A stretch of DNA of 64,000 bases from Aphanomyces cochlioides (Eukaryota > Oomycota > Saprolegniomycetes > Saprolegniales > Verrucalvaceae): NCBI GenBank assembly GCA_019828595.1, contig JAHQRK010000016.1, forward strand, positions 1 to 64,000, read 5' to 3'. Below the pieces are notes generated by a model. The model saw only the letters and a list, made by a program, of their open reading frames with translations, ran no database searches and was not told the DNA's origin. This document shows positions 1 to 11,796 of this stretch, piece after piece (position 1 is the first letter of the stretch; each line of letters starts with the position of its first letter). The position numbers were made by a program, and so were the translations under genes.

Positions 1-373
1 CCCCAAACCCCCAAACCCCCAAACCCCCAAACCCCCAAACCCCCAAACCCCCAAACCCCCAAACCCCCAAACCCCCAAACCCCCAAACCCCCAAACCCCC
101 AAACCCCCAAACCCCCAAACCCCCAAACCCCCAAACCCCCAAACCCCCAAACCCCCAACCCCCAAACCCCCAAACCCCCAAACCCCCAAACCCCCAAACC
201 CCCAAACCCCCAAACCCCCAAACCCCCAAACCCCCAAACCCCCAAACCCCCAAACCCCCAAACCCCCAAACCCCCAAACCCCCAAAAAACCCCCAAACCC
301 CCAAACCCCCCCAAACCCCCAAACCCCCAACCCCCAAACCCCCAAACCCCCAAACCCCCCCCCAAACCCCCAA
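1..373. repeat. Terminal (CCCCCAAA)n array, candidate telomere
   Basis: About 46 near-perfect 8-bp units fill the first 373 bases, with a few slips (a 7-bp unit near 155, an A-run near 285, C-runs near 305 and 357). The C-rich strand runs 5' to 3' inward, which is the orientation expected at a left chromosome end (G-strand TTTGGGGG). Oomycete telomeres are usually TTTAGGG, so this is either a variant telomere or a satellite. Degenerate relatives mixing CCCCTAAA and CCCCCAAA occur at 4888-4931 and 40006-40062. The array joins coding sequence directly at about 374. Confidence 0.75.
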
Positions 374-3300
374 ATTGTTCTCCAACCAGTCAAAATATTT
401 ATTCAAAAGAACCAGTGCAAGCAGCTGTGCGACGTCTGGGATTCACCACATGGACCCCGAATGCAAGTGCACTACAACATGATACTTCTCAACAACCTGG
501 ATCAAGATACATCACTGGAAGACAAACAAAAGCACCTTATCGACACAAATTCACTTTTGAAAATGTCGATGGCCTTCTTGGCAGATACATTGCAACAAGC
601 GGGAATACAGCATGTCTACTGCTTGAATCATGGTATGAAAGCTCCTTTACAAGAGTACACTTGGTTTTCCCGCGTATTCCAGTTGATGGAAACTATTGGA
701 GAAAAGCCTTCCTTTGCTATGGATTTTGGATTTGATGCACGACATATGGCTAGCATTCTGCCAATTCCAAACTTGCCACATGAAGACATATGGGGATATG
801 ATCCTGTCACAGTACCAAAATCGTCTGCTACCACAACCTATTATCCTCTGTTCTCGAACACTTCAGGCGTCCCAGGAATATATTGCCTTACTGACACTGA
901 AGAGCACTGGGTACCGTACAATTACACAGCAGTCGACGAGAACGACCATCCTCAACTTATGACCACGGGTATTCAGATCACGAAAATCAAGCTCTACTCC
1001 AATCTGTTTCACCTTCTTCTCGGGCACAATAAAGCGCGCACCACAAGATTTCTACTCCGCAGAACGACAATCCAGCAGGCACGAAACGCAGTTGCATCAT
1101 GCATCAAGTTCCTGAAGACTTGCTGCAACATGACATCCTTTCACAAGTCAGGTGGTTGTCGCATTGAAGTCAGCATCACAATTACACATTCTCGCCAGTT
1201 GCAAGACATCGCATCTATCCTGAACTCGTGTTGCCAGCTGCATGTTGTTGACATCTTGAAACCAAATTTCCGATCCTTTTCTTACGAAGACTACTTGGCT
1301 ACAACAAAACAATGGATCACACTTATCGAAGAAAGAATTCCTCACAACCGCGTTTCGAATGAAATGGATGAAGGTCTTGTTCATACACTGCACGCCTTCA
1401 TGAATGGATGTGGATACTGGAGTGTTGAAATTGCGAAGAGTCTGAACGCTTATGTCAGAATTGCACTCATGACGAAGTTCATACGCGAGGATAACATCAA
1501 TGGAGAGATAACAAGGCTGAAACAATTGGAAGATACAGAAGACTTTCTTGGAAAGTATTACCCAGAAGTGTACACATTCCACAGTAATGAGAACCTTTGG
1601 GACATCCAAAGATACCTCAAAATTTGTGTAAGCGCGAACTACGACATGAAGAAAAGTGGTCCATCTGTAAGCAAGCACTCTCCATTTTTCTTCGCCCGTC
1701 GCGTCAACCAGCCTATCGAAAGCAAAAGTGCAAGCACTCTTGTTAAGTCGAAAAACCCCATCGATCTGGTTTCCCGTGTCTATCAAATGTGTGGGTCAAA
1801 GTGGCGGAACACCTATCAGTGCCTTCCAAAACAACTTGTTCGGACACTAGAGGTATGCTTATGAAATTATCTCAGCTAGAAAATTGACACTCGTAAAGCA
1901 GGAAACATCAAAACAAATTCAACCTGCACCCTCCACTTCGACGAATGACGACAGCAAAATCTACAGTGCTAACACTAGTACTGATGACATGTGCGAGAAA
2001 TTACTTTTCCCCACTTCGATCGAAGGCTTGAACAAGATTAAGAAGCGTTTGGGAATTCAAAAGACATCGAGGGGTCACACTCTTATAGCAAGAGGAACCG
2101 AAAATGCCGCAATGAAGTTTCCTTCGCCAAATCTCGACCCAAATGCACTTTGTAAACAAATTTGGGACAAGTATGGTGAAACTTGGACTGCACATTACTA
2201 CTCAAAGAAGAATCGACAACTGCTTGGCATGAAGAAGCAAGACATATTCAAGCAACATCTAAGTGCCGGTTGCAAACGCAGTCAGGAGAGTATTTCCACT
2301 GCGACAAAAACGTCGTCTGAACAAGAACAACGAAAAAGAGCCAATTCTGGCAAGTTTGGCCTTACCAACGATGGCACCAAAAGAGTGAACGGCGTGTCTT
2401 CAAGTCCTTTCCAGCCTTGTCAAGAAAATATTGACTCTTATCTTTTCCAAGAAGACAACGAAGTGAATGAATTCAATGAAGCCAAGAAGCTTTTGTATCT
2501 ACGTATACATCCCAAGTATCCCAACCACTTCGTTCTTGCTCCAAAGAGCAATAGAGCACATATTTGGAGGGGTGACCGAGGCAGCGATGATCCAAACAGT
2601 CTCATCCGACAAATGGTTCTCGTTTATCCAGGGTGGAGGAAAATATTTGCCTTGCTCGAACACCCAAGAACTCGACTGCAACCATATGACAATTTTCTGC
2701 AAACAAAGTTTGGAGGCAAGAAGAAGAATTGGATGTCAAAGGTACAGTAATTCTCGAAACGTCTTTGATCGTTGTATGTAGGAAGACAATGAAGAATTAC
2801 TACAACAGGGTCTTTGGCGCCTGAAGCTGAGTCAGTCTTCGACAACATCTTCTGAACCACAAGACGTTGAACCTTCTATTCCAAGTTCATCGTCGACTGC
2901 ATCTGACATTTTTCATGAAGATGAATTTTCACGATCATTGATTACACAGCCTATTACTCAACAACATGATTCAAGCGAGAACGACTACTTCGACCAATCG
3001 ATTCCAAGTGAAACATCCTCTAGCCAGTCGTCCCAACTTATGCAAACTCTCAGTCAATATGATGTTCTGGACCATGTAAGTGACTCCTCATAACGTTTGA
3101 GCTCACATGGTCTAGTCCTCTAGAGAATTCCCATGCTTGAGGAACCCTCATATTCTTTGTTTCCAAAATGTTATCATGCAAACTATGTTCGCCCACAACG
3201 CGTTAGAATTTCCACAAGTTCATTCAACTCCTGTTTACAAGCGTTTTCTGTCCGAACTGCAAAGGATGAAAGGAGCTACAAAGGATCAATACATTCTTCA

Positions 3301-4021
3301 TCCTTTAAACTTCTACGAGCAAGTGGGAATGGCACCAAACATGCAACATGATCCAAAGGAATTCTTTGATTTATTGATCAATGAATTCTCCTTTGAAGAC
3401 ATCACTGACCAATTCGATCCAAGTTTGTGGGTATGCCAAGTTCAGACGCGGATCAAGTGCCAAAAGGGTTGTGAAGTCATCCTTGAAGACACTACATATG
3501 GCATACTCGTGAGAATGTCTCCCAGAAAGACAAGTTTCATCACAATTTCAACCTACACAATCGACATTACGAGCGAAATTCTTTCAGCTTACAAATGGTC
3601 AAAAGAAGAAATTGTCGAAGGTAAGTGCTCAAAATGTGGCTTTGGCAATGTTGGTGTATCTTCTTGTTATCTTTCGTTTCCAAAATATTTGATCATCCAT
3701 TTGCTTCGCTTTAAACAAGATGAAGTACTCGGCTACCAAAAGTCTGAACATGGTGTCAATGTGTACGACACAATGACAATACGCGAGGACATTGCCTACC
3801 ACCTTTTCTCAATCATTCTTCACAAAGGTGTGCAAAAAAAAGATGCGTCAATCTCCTCTGGGCATTATTACTGTTTCTGTCGACATGCAGGGGATCCCAA
3901 CTCTATGTGGCATTGTCTTGACGACTCCAAAGTCACACCTATTGGTTCTTATAGTCATGTTCAAAGACGCTTGTCTCACTGCAGCTCTGATATCTATATA
4001 CTGTTCTATCATAAAACGTAG
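374..4021 (+). CDS. Multi-exon ubiquitin-specific protease (USP) with unknown N-terminal region, 5' end probably truncated
   Basis: Four exons are inferred: 461 (or further upstream)-1852, 1902-2741, 2782-3075 and 3116-4021. The introns are 49, 40 and 40 bp with GT-AG ends, and all junctions keep phase. From the first ATG (461) the product is about 1143 aa. The last exon is a USP catalytic domain: a Cys box (ILCFQN, catalytic Cys near residue 857), two Cys pairs resembling the zinc ribbon (KCSKCG among them), a His box (GHYYCFCRH) and LDDSKV. USP enzymes remove ubiquitin from proteins. The first ~740 residues match nothing I recognise; the third exon is Ser/Thr/Gln-rich and probably disordered. 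The frame is open upstream of ATG 461 right into the telomere-like repeat, with no start codon, so N-terminal exons may be missing. The neighbours (Helitron helicase, SET protein) suggest a mobile-element-rich setting, but whether this gene belongs to an element is unknown. Confidence 0.75.
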
Positions 4022-4227
4022 TACGCACTTGCCTTGACGTACCCAAACTTTGTACATGAGTATCACTTGTCTAATACTACCTTATATACTTCTCATCCGG
4101 TTGGCTGTATAACCAGCATGTTAGATGGGATACACACCTATTTTTTTCGATTAATGTATTTGGATGCCCGGATAAATGGATGACAAATTCAACGTAGCCA
4201 TCCTGAAACAGTTGTCCTATCGTACCC

Positions 4228-4629
4228 AAACTTTGACCATGACTACCACTCCTTCCTTCAACAATTATACACTCTTTAACCGGATATCCGTATAACCTAC
4301 CGAAGGTTCGATAGGATGTACCACTATCTCAATCAAAGACAGGATTAGTCTATCCGGATATTCGGATACTTGTTTTCCATCGAATGTTTCGGTCGATCGA
4401 ACACCCCATCTTTCTTGTGAAAGTGACAGTCGTGTAATCTTGGTCAAGTCTTCCATTTTGACCATGGGGACAACTCCTCCCCTCAACTTATATACACACT
4501 TTAACCGGATGTCCGTATAACCTGCCGAAGGTTCGGTTGGATGTACCACTGTCTCGTTCAAAGACAGGATTAGTGTATCCGGATATTCGGATACTTGTTT
4601 CCCATCGAATGTTTCGGTCAAATCGAATT
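4228..4629. repeat. Tandem duplication, ~224-bp period
   Basis: Two copies of a ~178-bp segment (4228-4405 and 4452-4629), both containing AACCGGAT-TCCGTATAACC and a CCGGATATTCGGATAC palindromic core, lie 224 bp apart. A more degenerate third copy seems to lie at about 4040-4200. No coding sense is seen; the long minus-strand ORF here is only the repeat read in phase. Confidence 0.7.
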
Positions 4630-4887
4630 CCTCATTTTTCTAGTGTTTGTGATAATCGTGTAATTTTGAGTCATGTGTTTTTTTTGCTGGGTTAGGCAAA
4701 ATGTTATATGTTACATTTTTTATAACACTAGGACTTGAGTATACAAAATGTTATAATTGAATATCTCAAAAACTACACCACACTTTGGGACTTTTTTTTA
4801 TGTTTAGAAATCACACGATTTTTAGCTATACTTTGGCCGGAAAAGTTTGGGGAAATGCTGGTTTCCCGGGTTTGGGAGGTCACTCTT
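4630..4887. other. AT-rich non-coding stretch
   Basis: Short T-runs and repeated ATGTTATA words are present; no gene or RNA is recognised. It separates the tandem repeat from a telomere-like tract. Confidence 0.5.
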
Positions 4888-4931
4888 AACCCCCAAACCC
4901 CCTAAACCCCTAAACCCCCAAACCCCCAAAC
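4888..4931. repeat. Interstitial telomere-like tract
   Basis: A 44-bp mixture of CCCCCAAA, CCCCCTAAA and CCCCTAAA units, in the same orientation as the terminal array. It is followed by ~100 bp of C-rich low-complexity sequence. It links the terminal CCCCCAAA repeat to the canonical CCCTAAA type. Confidence 0.65.
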
Positions 4932-5185
4932 TTCCATGGAACTTCCTCCCCACGGAACTTCCCCCATGAAAATCTTCCCGAGGGCCCCCGAAATCCCCCA
5001 GTGGCCCCCATTCCCCCATTCTCCGAATTTTCCGGACAATATACATGCCAAGCCTCTGAATTGACTAATCCCCTTAGTCACTTCATGTTTGCACAATCAG
5101 CCACGTAACTCACACTGACGAAGACAAACGAAAGGACCAATGAAATTAGATAACGTTTAAAATCAACCAATGAAATACGAGCCAT

Positions 5186-5245
5186 GGGAGGCTCCGCCTC
5201 CCAGACCCTCCGGACGCCCTTCGGGCGTGACGCGCTAAAGCGCGT
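5186..5245. repeat. Cluster of three GC-rich perfect hairpins
   Basis: Three palindromes sit back to back: GGGAGGC/GCCTCCC (5186-5202), ACGCCC/GGGCGT (5214-5228) and ACGCGCT/AGCGCGT (5230-5245). CTCGCTTCGCTCGCG-type repeats follow near 5302. Small GC hairpins are typical near Helitron ends and in other rolling-circle or selfish sequences. They lie just upstream of a truncated Helitron helicase, so they may mark an element boundary (inference). Confidence 0.55.
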
Positions 5246-5316
5246 GGTCGCTTCGCTCCGTAGTTGTAGCGTCAATTTTTAATTCACCCCTTTGTGACAA
5301 AGCTCGCTTCGCTCGC

Positions 5317-8052
5317 GTGGTCCCGTCGCCTCTCCCTGCTTACCCCAAACCCCCAAAGAAAAGATTTCCAAAAGCATATATCGACCAAACTACTACTGAT
5401 ACAAACGGGTATCCATTGTATCGTCGTCGAAACACTGACGAAAGAAATAGCCGTGTTGTTCCTTACTGTGGCAAACTATCATTGAGGTACAGTTGCCACA
5501 TTAATGTTGAAGTCTGCACCTCGGTGAAGTTCGTCAAATACATGTATAAATACATCTTTAAAGGTACACTATGTTCAGACGACAGAGAATTGACAATATC
5601 TCTAGGACATGACCGTGCCGACATTGAAGTTGATGTCAACGACGAGATTACCATGCACGAGTCCATGCGCTATGTTTCTTCGACCGAAGCAATTTGGAGA
5701 AATTTTGGATTTGACCTACATTGGTCCAGTCATGCTGTAGAAGCCCTGCCTGTTCATTTACTGGGAAAACAGGCAGTCCATTGGTGTGAAGAGGATACAC
5801 CAGAAGTTATCCGATCACGAGGTGCATCAACCAAGTTGACACAATTTTTCAAAATTTGTCGTGAGCATCAGCATGATCCAATTGTTGCGAAACTCAAGTA
5901 TGTTGATGTCGTTGACCACTTTGTTTGGAATACACAAAAACGAGACTGGGAACCACGGAAACGTAAAACAAAAATTATTGGACGGGTTCATACAGTGAAT
6001 CCAAAAGACTTTGAACGGCATGCTCTTCGAATTTTGTTGCATCACAAAGATAGTCCCAAGTCGTTCGAAGATTTGAGGACTGTTGATGGTGTTGTATGCC
6101 CAACATTCAAAGAAGCTTGCATCAAAATTGGACTTCTGGCCTCTGATGTTGAATGGGATCGATGTTTAGCGGAAGCAGCGAATTTTGCAATGCCAGCAAG
6201 TTTTCGAAATCTCTTTTGTGTCATTTTACGACATTGCAACCCAACTGACGTTGGTAAACTATGGAATGATTATTATGAGCACCTCTCCAATGACCACAAT
6301 TACCGACTTTTGAAGGACAACAGTTACCGAAACGATGAAGAGAGGCTCAATACTCAAGTTCTTGGGCTTACTTTGCTTGACATTGACCAATGTTTGCTAT
6401 CCATGGGCTCATCGTTGGAAGAATATGTCACTGCAGGTATGCTCCCTTCTGTACCTGCCTCATTCAATGGCCCTCGAAAATTGAGCGACAATCCTCTTCT
6501 TGCTGAGGAGCTCAAGTATGCTCACTTCCAAAGACCAGAAGTACAAAATATCGTGGATCAGCTACAAACGGCAACCCTTGAACACAAAGCATTTTACGAC
6601 AAAGTCAATGCAGCTGTCGAAGATCCCACGAAAAACAATATGTTCTTTTTGGAAGGCGAGGGTGGATCGGGTAAAACTTTCATTTGTCAAATTCTTCTCA
6701 CCCATATTCGAGTCGAGGGGAATGTAGCCATTGCAGTTGCGTCGTCTGGGTTGGCTGCTTTACTAATGATGGGTGGTCGCACAGCTCACAACCGTTTTAA
6801 TATCCCAATCACACCACCAAGTGAAACAATGTCATGTACATATAGTGTCAAGAGCGACCTGGCTGAAGTATTGTCCAAAGCTAAACTTATTGTTTGGGAT
6901 GAAGTTTCCATGGTGAATAGATACATTGTTGAGGCTGTCGACAGAATGCTTCGCGATATCACTAAATGTGATAAACCATTTGGTGGCAAAGTTACCATTT
7001 TCTCTGGCGATTTCAGACAGCTCCTTCCAGTGATGCCTGGAGAAGATGAAGGAGCAGCAGTTCGAGCCATTTTGCCACGCAGCTATTTGTGGTCAAGCCT
7101 TCATTCCAACCGATGTCGATTGACCACAAACATGAGATTACTGATGCATGGTTTGACTGAGTCGGAAAAGAGAGAGATGGAGGATTTTGCAAGATTTTTG
7201 ATTTCTTTGGGTGAGGGCACAGCGACAATGATTGATGGGAAAGTGCGACTTCCCGACGGCATTGCAAAGGAATACGTGGACGAGACAAGTGTCAACGATT
7301 TGGTGGACACCATCTACGGTGATCTGGCAAATTCTACTGCATACCAGTCTTGGCCGTTGGAAAAGAAAATGGAGTATTTTGCTGAAAGAGCGCTACTTGC
7401 TCCAAAACATGATGTCGTGACAAAATTGAATCGGAGGGTCTTGGACAAGCTACCCACTGACCTACAAGAGTACATCTCTGCCGATTCTGTTGGTGATGTT
7501 TCAAACGACGCCGAAGAGCACCAAGCAGCAGTGAATTTTCCAGTCGAGTTTTTGAACACGTTGGAAATCAACAACTTTCCACGCCATGTTCTCCGTCTTA
7601 AAGTTGGTGCTGTGATCATGCTTTTGAGGAATCTTTGTCCAGCCAGTGGACTGTGCAATGGGACACGACTTATTATCACTGAGCTACATCAAAACGTAAT
7701 CCAAGCAAGAATTTTATCGGGAATCCATGCAGACAAAGATGTTCTTATTCCCCGTATTGATCTCTGCAGTGATCCCAGTAATGGCTGGCCATTTGTACTC
7801 AAACGACGACAATTCCCCGTGCGACTTGCGTTTGCAATGACAATCCATAAATGTCAAGGCCAAACTGTGAAATACGTCTCATTATATCTTCAAGATCCAA
7901 TTTTTTCTCATGGTCAATTGTATGTGGCATTCTCGCGGGTAACGTCGAAGAAGAATATCCACGTCTTGCTCCACGACGGACGTATTGAGGGTCAGGATGG
8001 GTTATGGACCCCAAATGTAGTCATTCAAGAGGTGTTAAGATCAATGTCATAA
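5317..8052 (+). pseudogene. Helitron-type Pif1-like helicase, 5'-truncated (Rep domain missing)
   Basis: A 911-codon open frame encodes the C-terminal part of a Helitron RepHel protein. The region after the Rep core is recognisable (FPKAYIDQTT, GYPLYRRRN, CHINVEVC, FVKYMYKYIFKG). The SF1 Pif1-like helicase follows: Walker A GEGGSGKT near residue 446, DEVSMV near 527, FSGDFRQLLPV, and HKCQGQT...YVAFSRV near 843-870. Helitrons transpose by a rolling-circle-like mechanism using an HUH Rep nuclease plus this helicase. The HUH nuclease part that should precede it is absent. The frame has no ATG at its beginning and emerges from a CCCCAAACCCCCAAAG telomere-like stretch at about 5343. The helicase itself has no internal stop, so truncation is probably recent or the remainder lies elsewhere. 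Confidence 0.85.
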
Positions 8053-8704
8053 AGAATGGCTCTATATTATTTCCACTGTCTTTCACACAGAATTACTCCG
8101 GAGTATATTGTTAAAGTGAATGAAAATCTATTGGTTCAGACAGGCAGAAAAATGGCTGAATCTCAAAATGGGTCGAATTCACGACCGTATATTATGGTTA
8201 ACGAGACGAAATAATAACATTATTTTCTAAAAATGTAATTATAACATCATTTTGGATTGAAAGGACTACTCGAATGCGTCACACAAGATTTTGGGCTCAA
8301 GACGTTCGCTCTCTATACAGAACAACTCGATTGGCGACATCAAAGCAATAAGGCACTGTAAACAAGCATGACATATGCTTAACGTCAAAGTTAGACTATA
8401 CTCAGTTCAATCATTGTCATCTCAAAATTATATGACTATGTCGTGCGATACTTGAAAATAGAAAATAGACTACTCGGCTCCGGCAATCTCCAAGTTGTAA
8501 TGCTGTGAAATACGTAGCTTTAATGTACATGCAAGAGGCCAAAATAACGACGTTTTTCAACTGTCTTTGATCATATATTTATCCATGCATTGTGTAACCC
8601 CGAGCATTTCCATCCAGTAGATTCCAAAAGACCTTAAAACAAGATGTGGCAGTTGATAGCTTTTCTTCACAATCAACTCACAAATTCTCTCTCTTCATTC
8701 CGAC
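8053..8704. other. Intergenic, nothing recognised
   Basis: AT-rich sequence without a convincing ORF, RNA or repeat. It may hold the helicase 3' flank and the promoter of the next small gene. Confidence 0.4.
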
Positions 8705-9412
8705 ATGGGCACACGAATTAAAACAAAGCTCAAGCAAGAGTTAGCTCACCAAGATACTCTACCCCTCGAATCGATGGACGACATTAAAGAAAAAATGCCT
8801 ACATTGCAATCCAAATCACAGTCCATGAAAATTCGCCTTCGGATTTACAGTATCGAGTCTGCTGTCAAGCGGTCGGGCGGCGAATTTGGTTAATGAGTTA
8901 ATCTTATTGACATTGACGCCGACAATGAAGATTTGGCTATGCTTGAAAAACTACCCTTGCAAACAAAGCAAACGTTTCTCTTTCGTTTGACTGTCTTCAA
9001 CAATATGTGCGACAAAATTGTATCTTGGAACGTAAAAGACATTGTGAGTGTGGAAGCGAGCTCTTTGCAAAAGTACGCAGGTAATTGTTGCCAAGGCACA
9101 TTGACTGCAATTCTGAATCACACTTCAAATACAAAACTAGCTCCCAAGTCAGTGTCAACCTGTTTTCAAGCAAAAAGTCCTCCAAGTACTGAGTACCAAG
9201 ATGCCACAAATCAAGAGCCACATGGAACAAACATGTTTGACACTAAGGAGGATTCACAAGACAGTTCTCTTGAAGAAACCGACGGATCGCAAGACGCACC
9301 AAAAATATCACCACAAGTTATGTCAACGCGATCGACCTATATCAAGAAAAGACTCTCAGCAAATGACGCGGATGCAAAGCCAGTAAAACGATTTCTCAAA
9401 AATCAAGAATAG
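8705..9412 (+). CDS. Hypothetical protein in two frames
   Basis: ATG 8705 opens a 62-codon Lys-rich frame ending at 8893. A second frame, open through about 8900-9412, continues with acidic DIDADNEDL and then a Ser/Thr/Lys-rich tail. The codon use and juxtaposition suggest one gene split by a small intron or a frameshift near 8885-8900. No domain is recognised. It sits between the Helitron helicase and the SET gene, so it could be cargo of the same element or an independent relic. Confidence 0.4.
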
Positions 9413-9429
9413 CTCCATTGAGTGGACAC

Positions 9430-10320
9430 ACAAGACATTGATATTTTTGCAACAGTTGAGCGCAACAGCATAACTAATACATTATTTCCATCTTTACGTT
9501 GATAAATTCATCGTTCATCGCTGTTGTGAAGAGACATCCAAACTTTCAAGCAGGGTGTTTCAACCAGAGCTCAATTCTCATTTTTGTCGAGCTCACAGTC
9601 GACAGGTTGGATTCAACATGCTTACTGCAAAACATTTATCGCACTATATATGCCACAAATGTGTCGACTACCTTGAAAATAACCTGACGGCATGGAGACA
9701 ACAAACGATTCATCATTCAGCATTTGCAGAGTGATCACAATAGGCTGTTTGAATGTAATATGACTGCAATGACGTTGTTATCGTGCATTTTGACGAATTC
9801 GCAATCATCCTGATCAACTTCATCGATTTGAAATATACAAAGATGCCATTTCCGAAACAGTGAATGCGAGAGTGATAAATTCATCGTTTATCTATGTTGT
9901 TCAGAGACATCCAAACTTTCAAGCAGGGTGTTTCAACCAGAGCTCAATTCTCATTTTTGTAGAGCTCACGGTCGACAGGTTGGATTCAACATGCTTACTA
10001 CAATATCGTTCATCGCATTTTATATGCCACAAATCTGCCCACTACCTTGAAAATAACCTAACGACATGTAGATAACAAACGACTAAACATTCAACATTTC
10101 CAGAGCGATCACAATAGGCAGTTTGAATGTAATATGACTGCATTGAAGTTATTACGGTGCATTTTGACGAATTTGCAACCATCCAGATCAGCTCCATGGA
10201 GTTGAAATATACAATGTGTCATTTACGAAACAGTTGAGTGTGACCAGCGAAAGAAATACATGTTTCCATTTCCATATTGATAATCTCATTGCTCATTGCA
10301 GTAGTTCAAATACCTGCAAC
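9430..10320. repeat. Tandem repeat, ~373-bp unit, ~2.3 copies
   Basis: The segment beginning GATAAATTCATCG at 9501 recurs at 9874 with high identity over about 170 bp. A weaker third start (GATAATCTCATTG) is at 10279. The two similar 62-71 codon ORFs inside it are by-products of the duplication. The rest of 9413-10614 contains no recognisable gene. Confidence 0.7.
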
Positions 10321-10614
10321 CAATCATTGCTCTCAAGCAATGTAAAAGCAATGCTGTCAGTACACTATGAGACTGACCAAATATGGCGACGGGCCACAAC
10401 AATCAATCCATTTGAGAGCAATAGTCTTCTAAAGCAATTCATGGTGCTACATCATTAAGAGCTAAAGCTGCCAATATTTTCAAGAACAAAGTGACTTTAA
10501 AATACAATCAGAACAAGAATAGCTAGCCTACCCCTGCCAAACCGCCTTTTATAACAAGATTCATTCACCTGAGCTTCTAACGTTCAAATATTGTACGCCA
10601 ACTGAGATATCCTC

Positions 10615-11619
10615 ATGTCTGAGCCGTACATCTTACCCTCTTTTGAACCTATCGATACGTCTACCCACTCGAACGTCCCTTTGCCACATTCCAGAGTTGT
10701 GATCAAAGTCGCCCCTATCGGATCATCGGGTCGCGTTTACAAATGTAAGTTTCGATCATGCCAGAAAAGAAGGTTCGGTCTCGAAAATCTTCGTAAGCAC
10801 ACACTCAGACATCACCTTGGCCACAAAATCAGCAAACAAAAACTATCAGAGCAAGAGAAAAAAGCTCGAAAAGCGAGTCGAAATAAGCGAGCTTATGCAG
10901 CTAAATGTGCAAAACAAGTTGAAGTGCAACAAAATCAGCTTTACATTGACAATCCACGTTATCGTCGAGTTAGACCCACTCGACCTATGCGTGCGCTTCT
11001 TGACATTGATGAGGTACTCAAAGGCATCGGTCTGTATCGACATAAGAGGTGTATTTTATACACAAAGCAGTCTACCATCCAAAATGCCGGAAATGGCGTT
11101 TTTACCAGTATGTCATTGCTAACTGGCGAGTGCTTTACAACATACGATGGTGAATTGTTATATGAGCATGAACTACCAAAACACGGCAGTGGTGAATACA
11201 GAATTCATATTGACAAGAATATCTACCTTGAAGGCATCAATCGTCCCACTCCAGGTCTCGGATTTGGTTCTTTGGTGAGTCGATGCAATTCAGATGGAAA
11301 AAAGAACTGCGAATTTGTTGTCGACGAAATTTTGGCTGATAAAGTTATCTCTGCACTGCGCACAAATGCCGATGAAAGCCACACAGGCATGTCACCGAGT
11401 GATTTGGAGAAAGCCAAACGATCGATCTGTGTTCTACAAACTATTAAGCCAGTAGCCAAAAACTCTGAGCTGCTTACCACCTATGGATCTCGCTATCCAC
11501 TACTGACAAACATGAAAAAGAAAGAGTCCAAGACAAATCAACCTCAGCTCACTTTGGGCTGTATACAACATGGCGACAATGCACCGTGCGTTTTATGTTC
11601 GACAACAGTCGTTAGATAG
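10615..11619 (+). CDS. C2H2 zinc finger + SET-domain protein
   Basis: 334 aa, starting at ATG 10615 in a single exon. A C2H2-like finger (C44-x4-C49, H62-x3/4-H66/67) is followed by a strongly basic, probably helical stretch (~70-105). A SET domain occupies ~148-296: NAGNGVF (157-163), TYDGE (176-180), the SRCNS...NCEF segment in place of RFxNHSCxPN (222-234), and ELLTTYG (285-291) in place of the catalytic ELxxDY. SET proteins usually transfer methyl groups from S-adenosylmethionine to lysine. The altered NHSC and ELxxDY motifs make activity uncertain. The finger implies nucleic-acid targeting. The order finger-SET differs from animal PRDM proteins, where SET precedes the fingers. Its position inside element-derived sequence suggests cargo or a domesticated gene. 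Confidence 0.75.
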   Translation: MSEPYILPSFEPIDTSTHSNVPLPHSRVVIKVAPIGSSGRVYKCKFRSCQKRRFGLENLRKHTLRHHLGHKISKQKLSEQEKKARKASRNKRAYAAKCAKQVEVQQNQLYIDNPRYRRVRPTRPMRALLDIDEVLKGIGLYRHKRCILYTKQSTIQNAGNGVFTSMSLLTGECFTTYDGELLYEHELPKHGSGEYRIHIDKNIYLEGINRPTPGLGFGSLVSRCNSDGKKNCEFVVDEILADKVISALRTNADESHTGMSPSDLEKAKRSICVLQTIKPVAKNSELLTTYGSRYPLLTNMKKKESKTNQPQLTLGCIQHGDNAPCVLCSTTVVR

Positions 11620-11779
11620 CTTTTCAAATTTCTAATTGCATGACATGTAATAACAATTTGCTCTATCTCGATATCATGTCTTGGCGAATAAATGCATCTC
11701 TGCACTTCAAATGAATCTGAGCTCACATTGCAAAGCAGCTTAGCTGGCGTTCGTATTTTGACTTTGCTTCAATATTTTT

Positions 11780-11796
11780 GCCGCCCGAAGGGCGGC
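11780..11796. repeat. GC hairpin GCCGCCC/GGGCGGC
   Basis: A perfect 7-bp stem with a GAA loop, 160 bp downstream of the SET gene. A CTAA|T sequence lies 18 bases further on (11815-11819). A hairpin followed closely by CTRR is the usual signature of a Helitron 3' end, so this is a candidate terminus. The same sequence TACTAAT also fits an intron branch point for the following kinase exon. Confidence 0.35.

Noticed and set aside
4265..4621. 118-codon minus ORF with an internal repeat
   Set aside because: Created by the 224-bp tandem duplication; no homologous protein sense.
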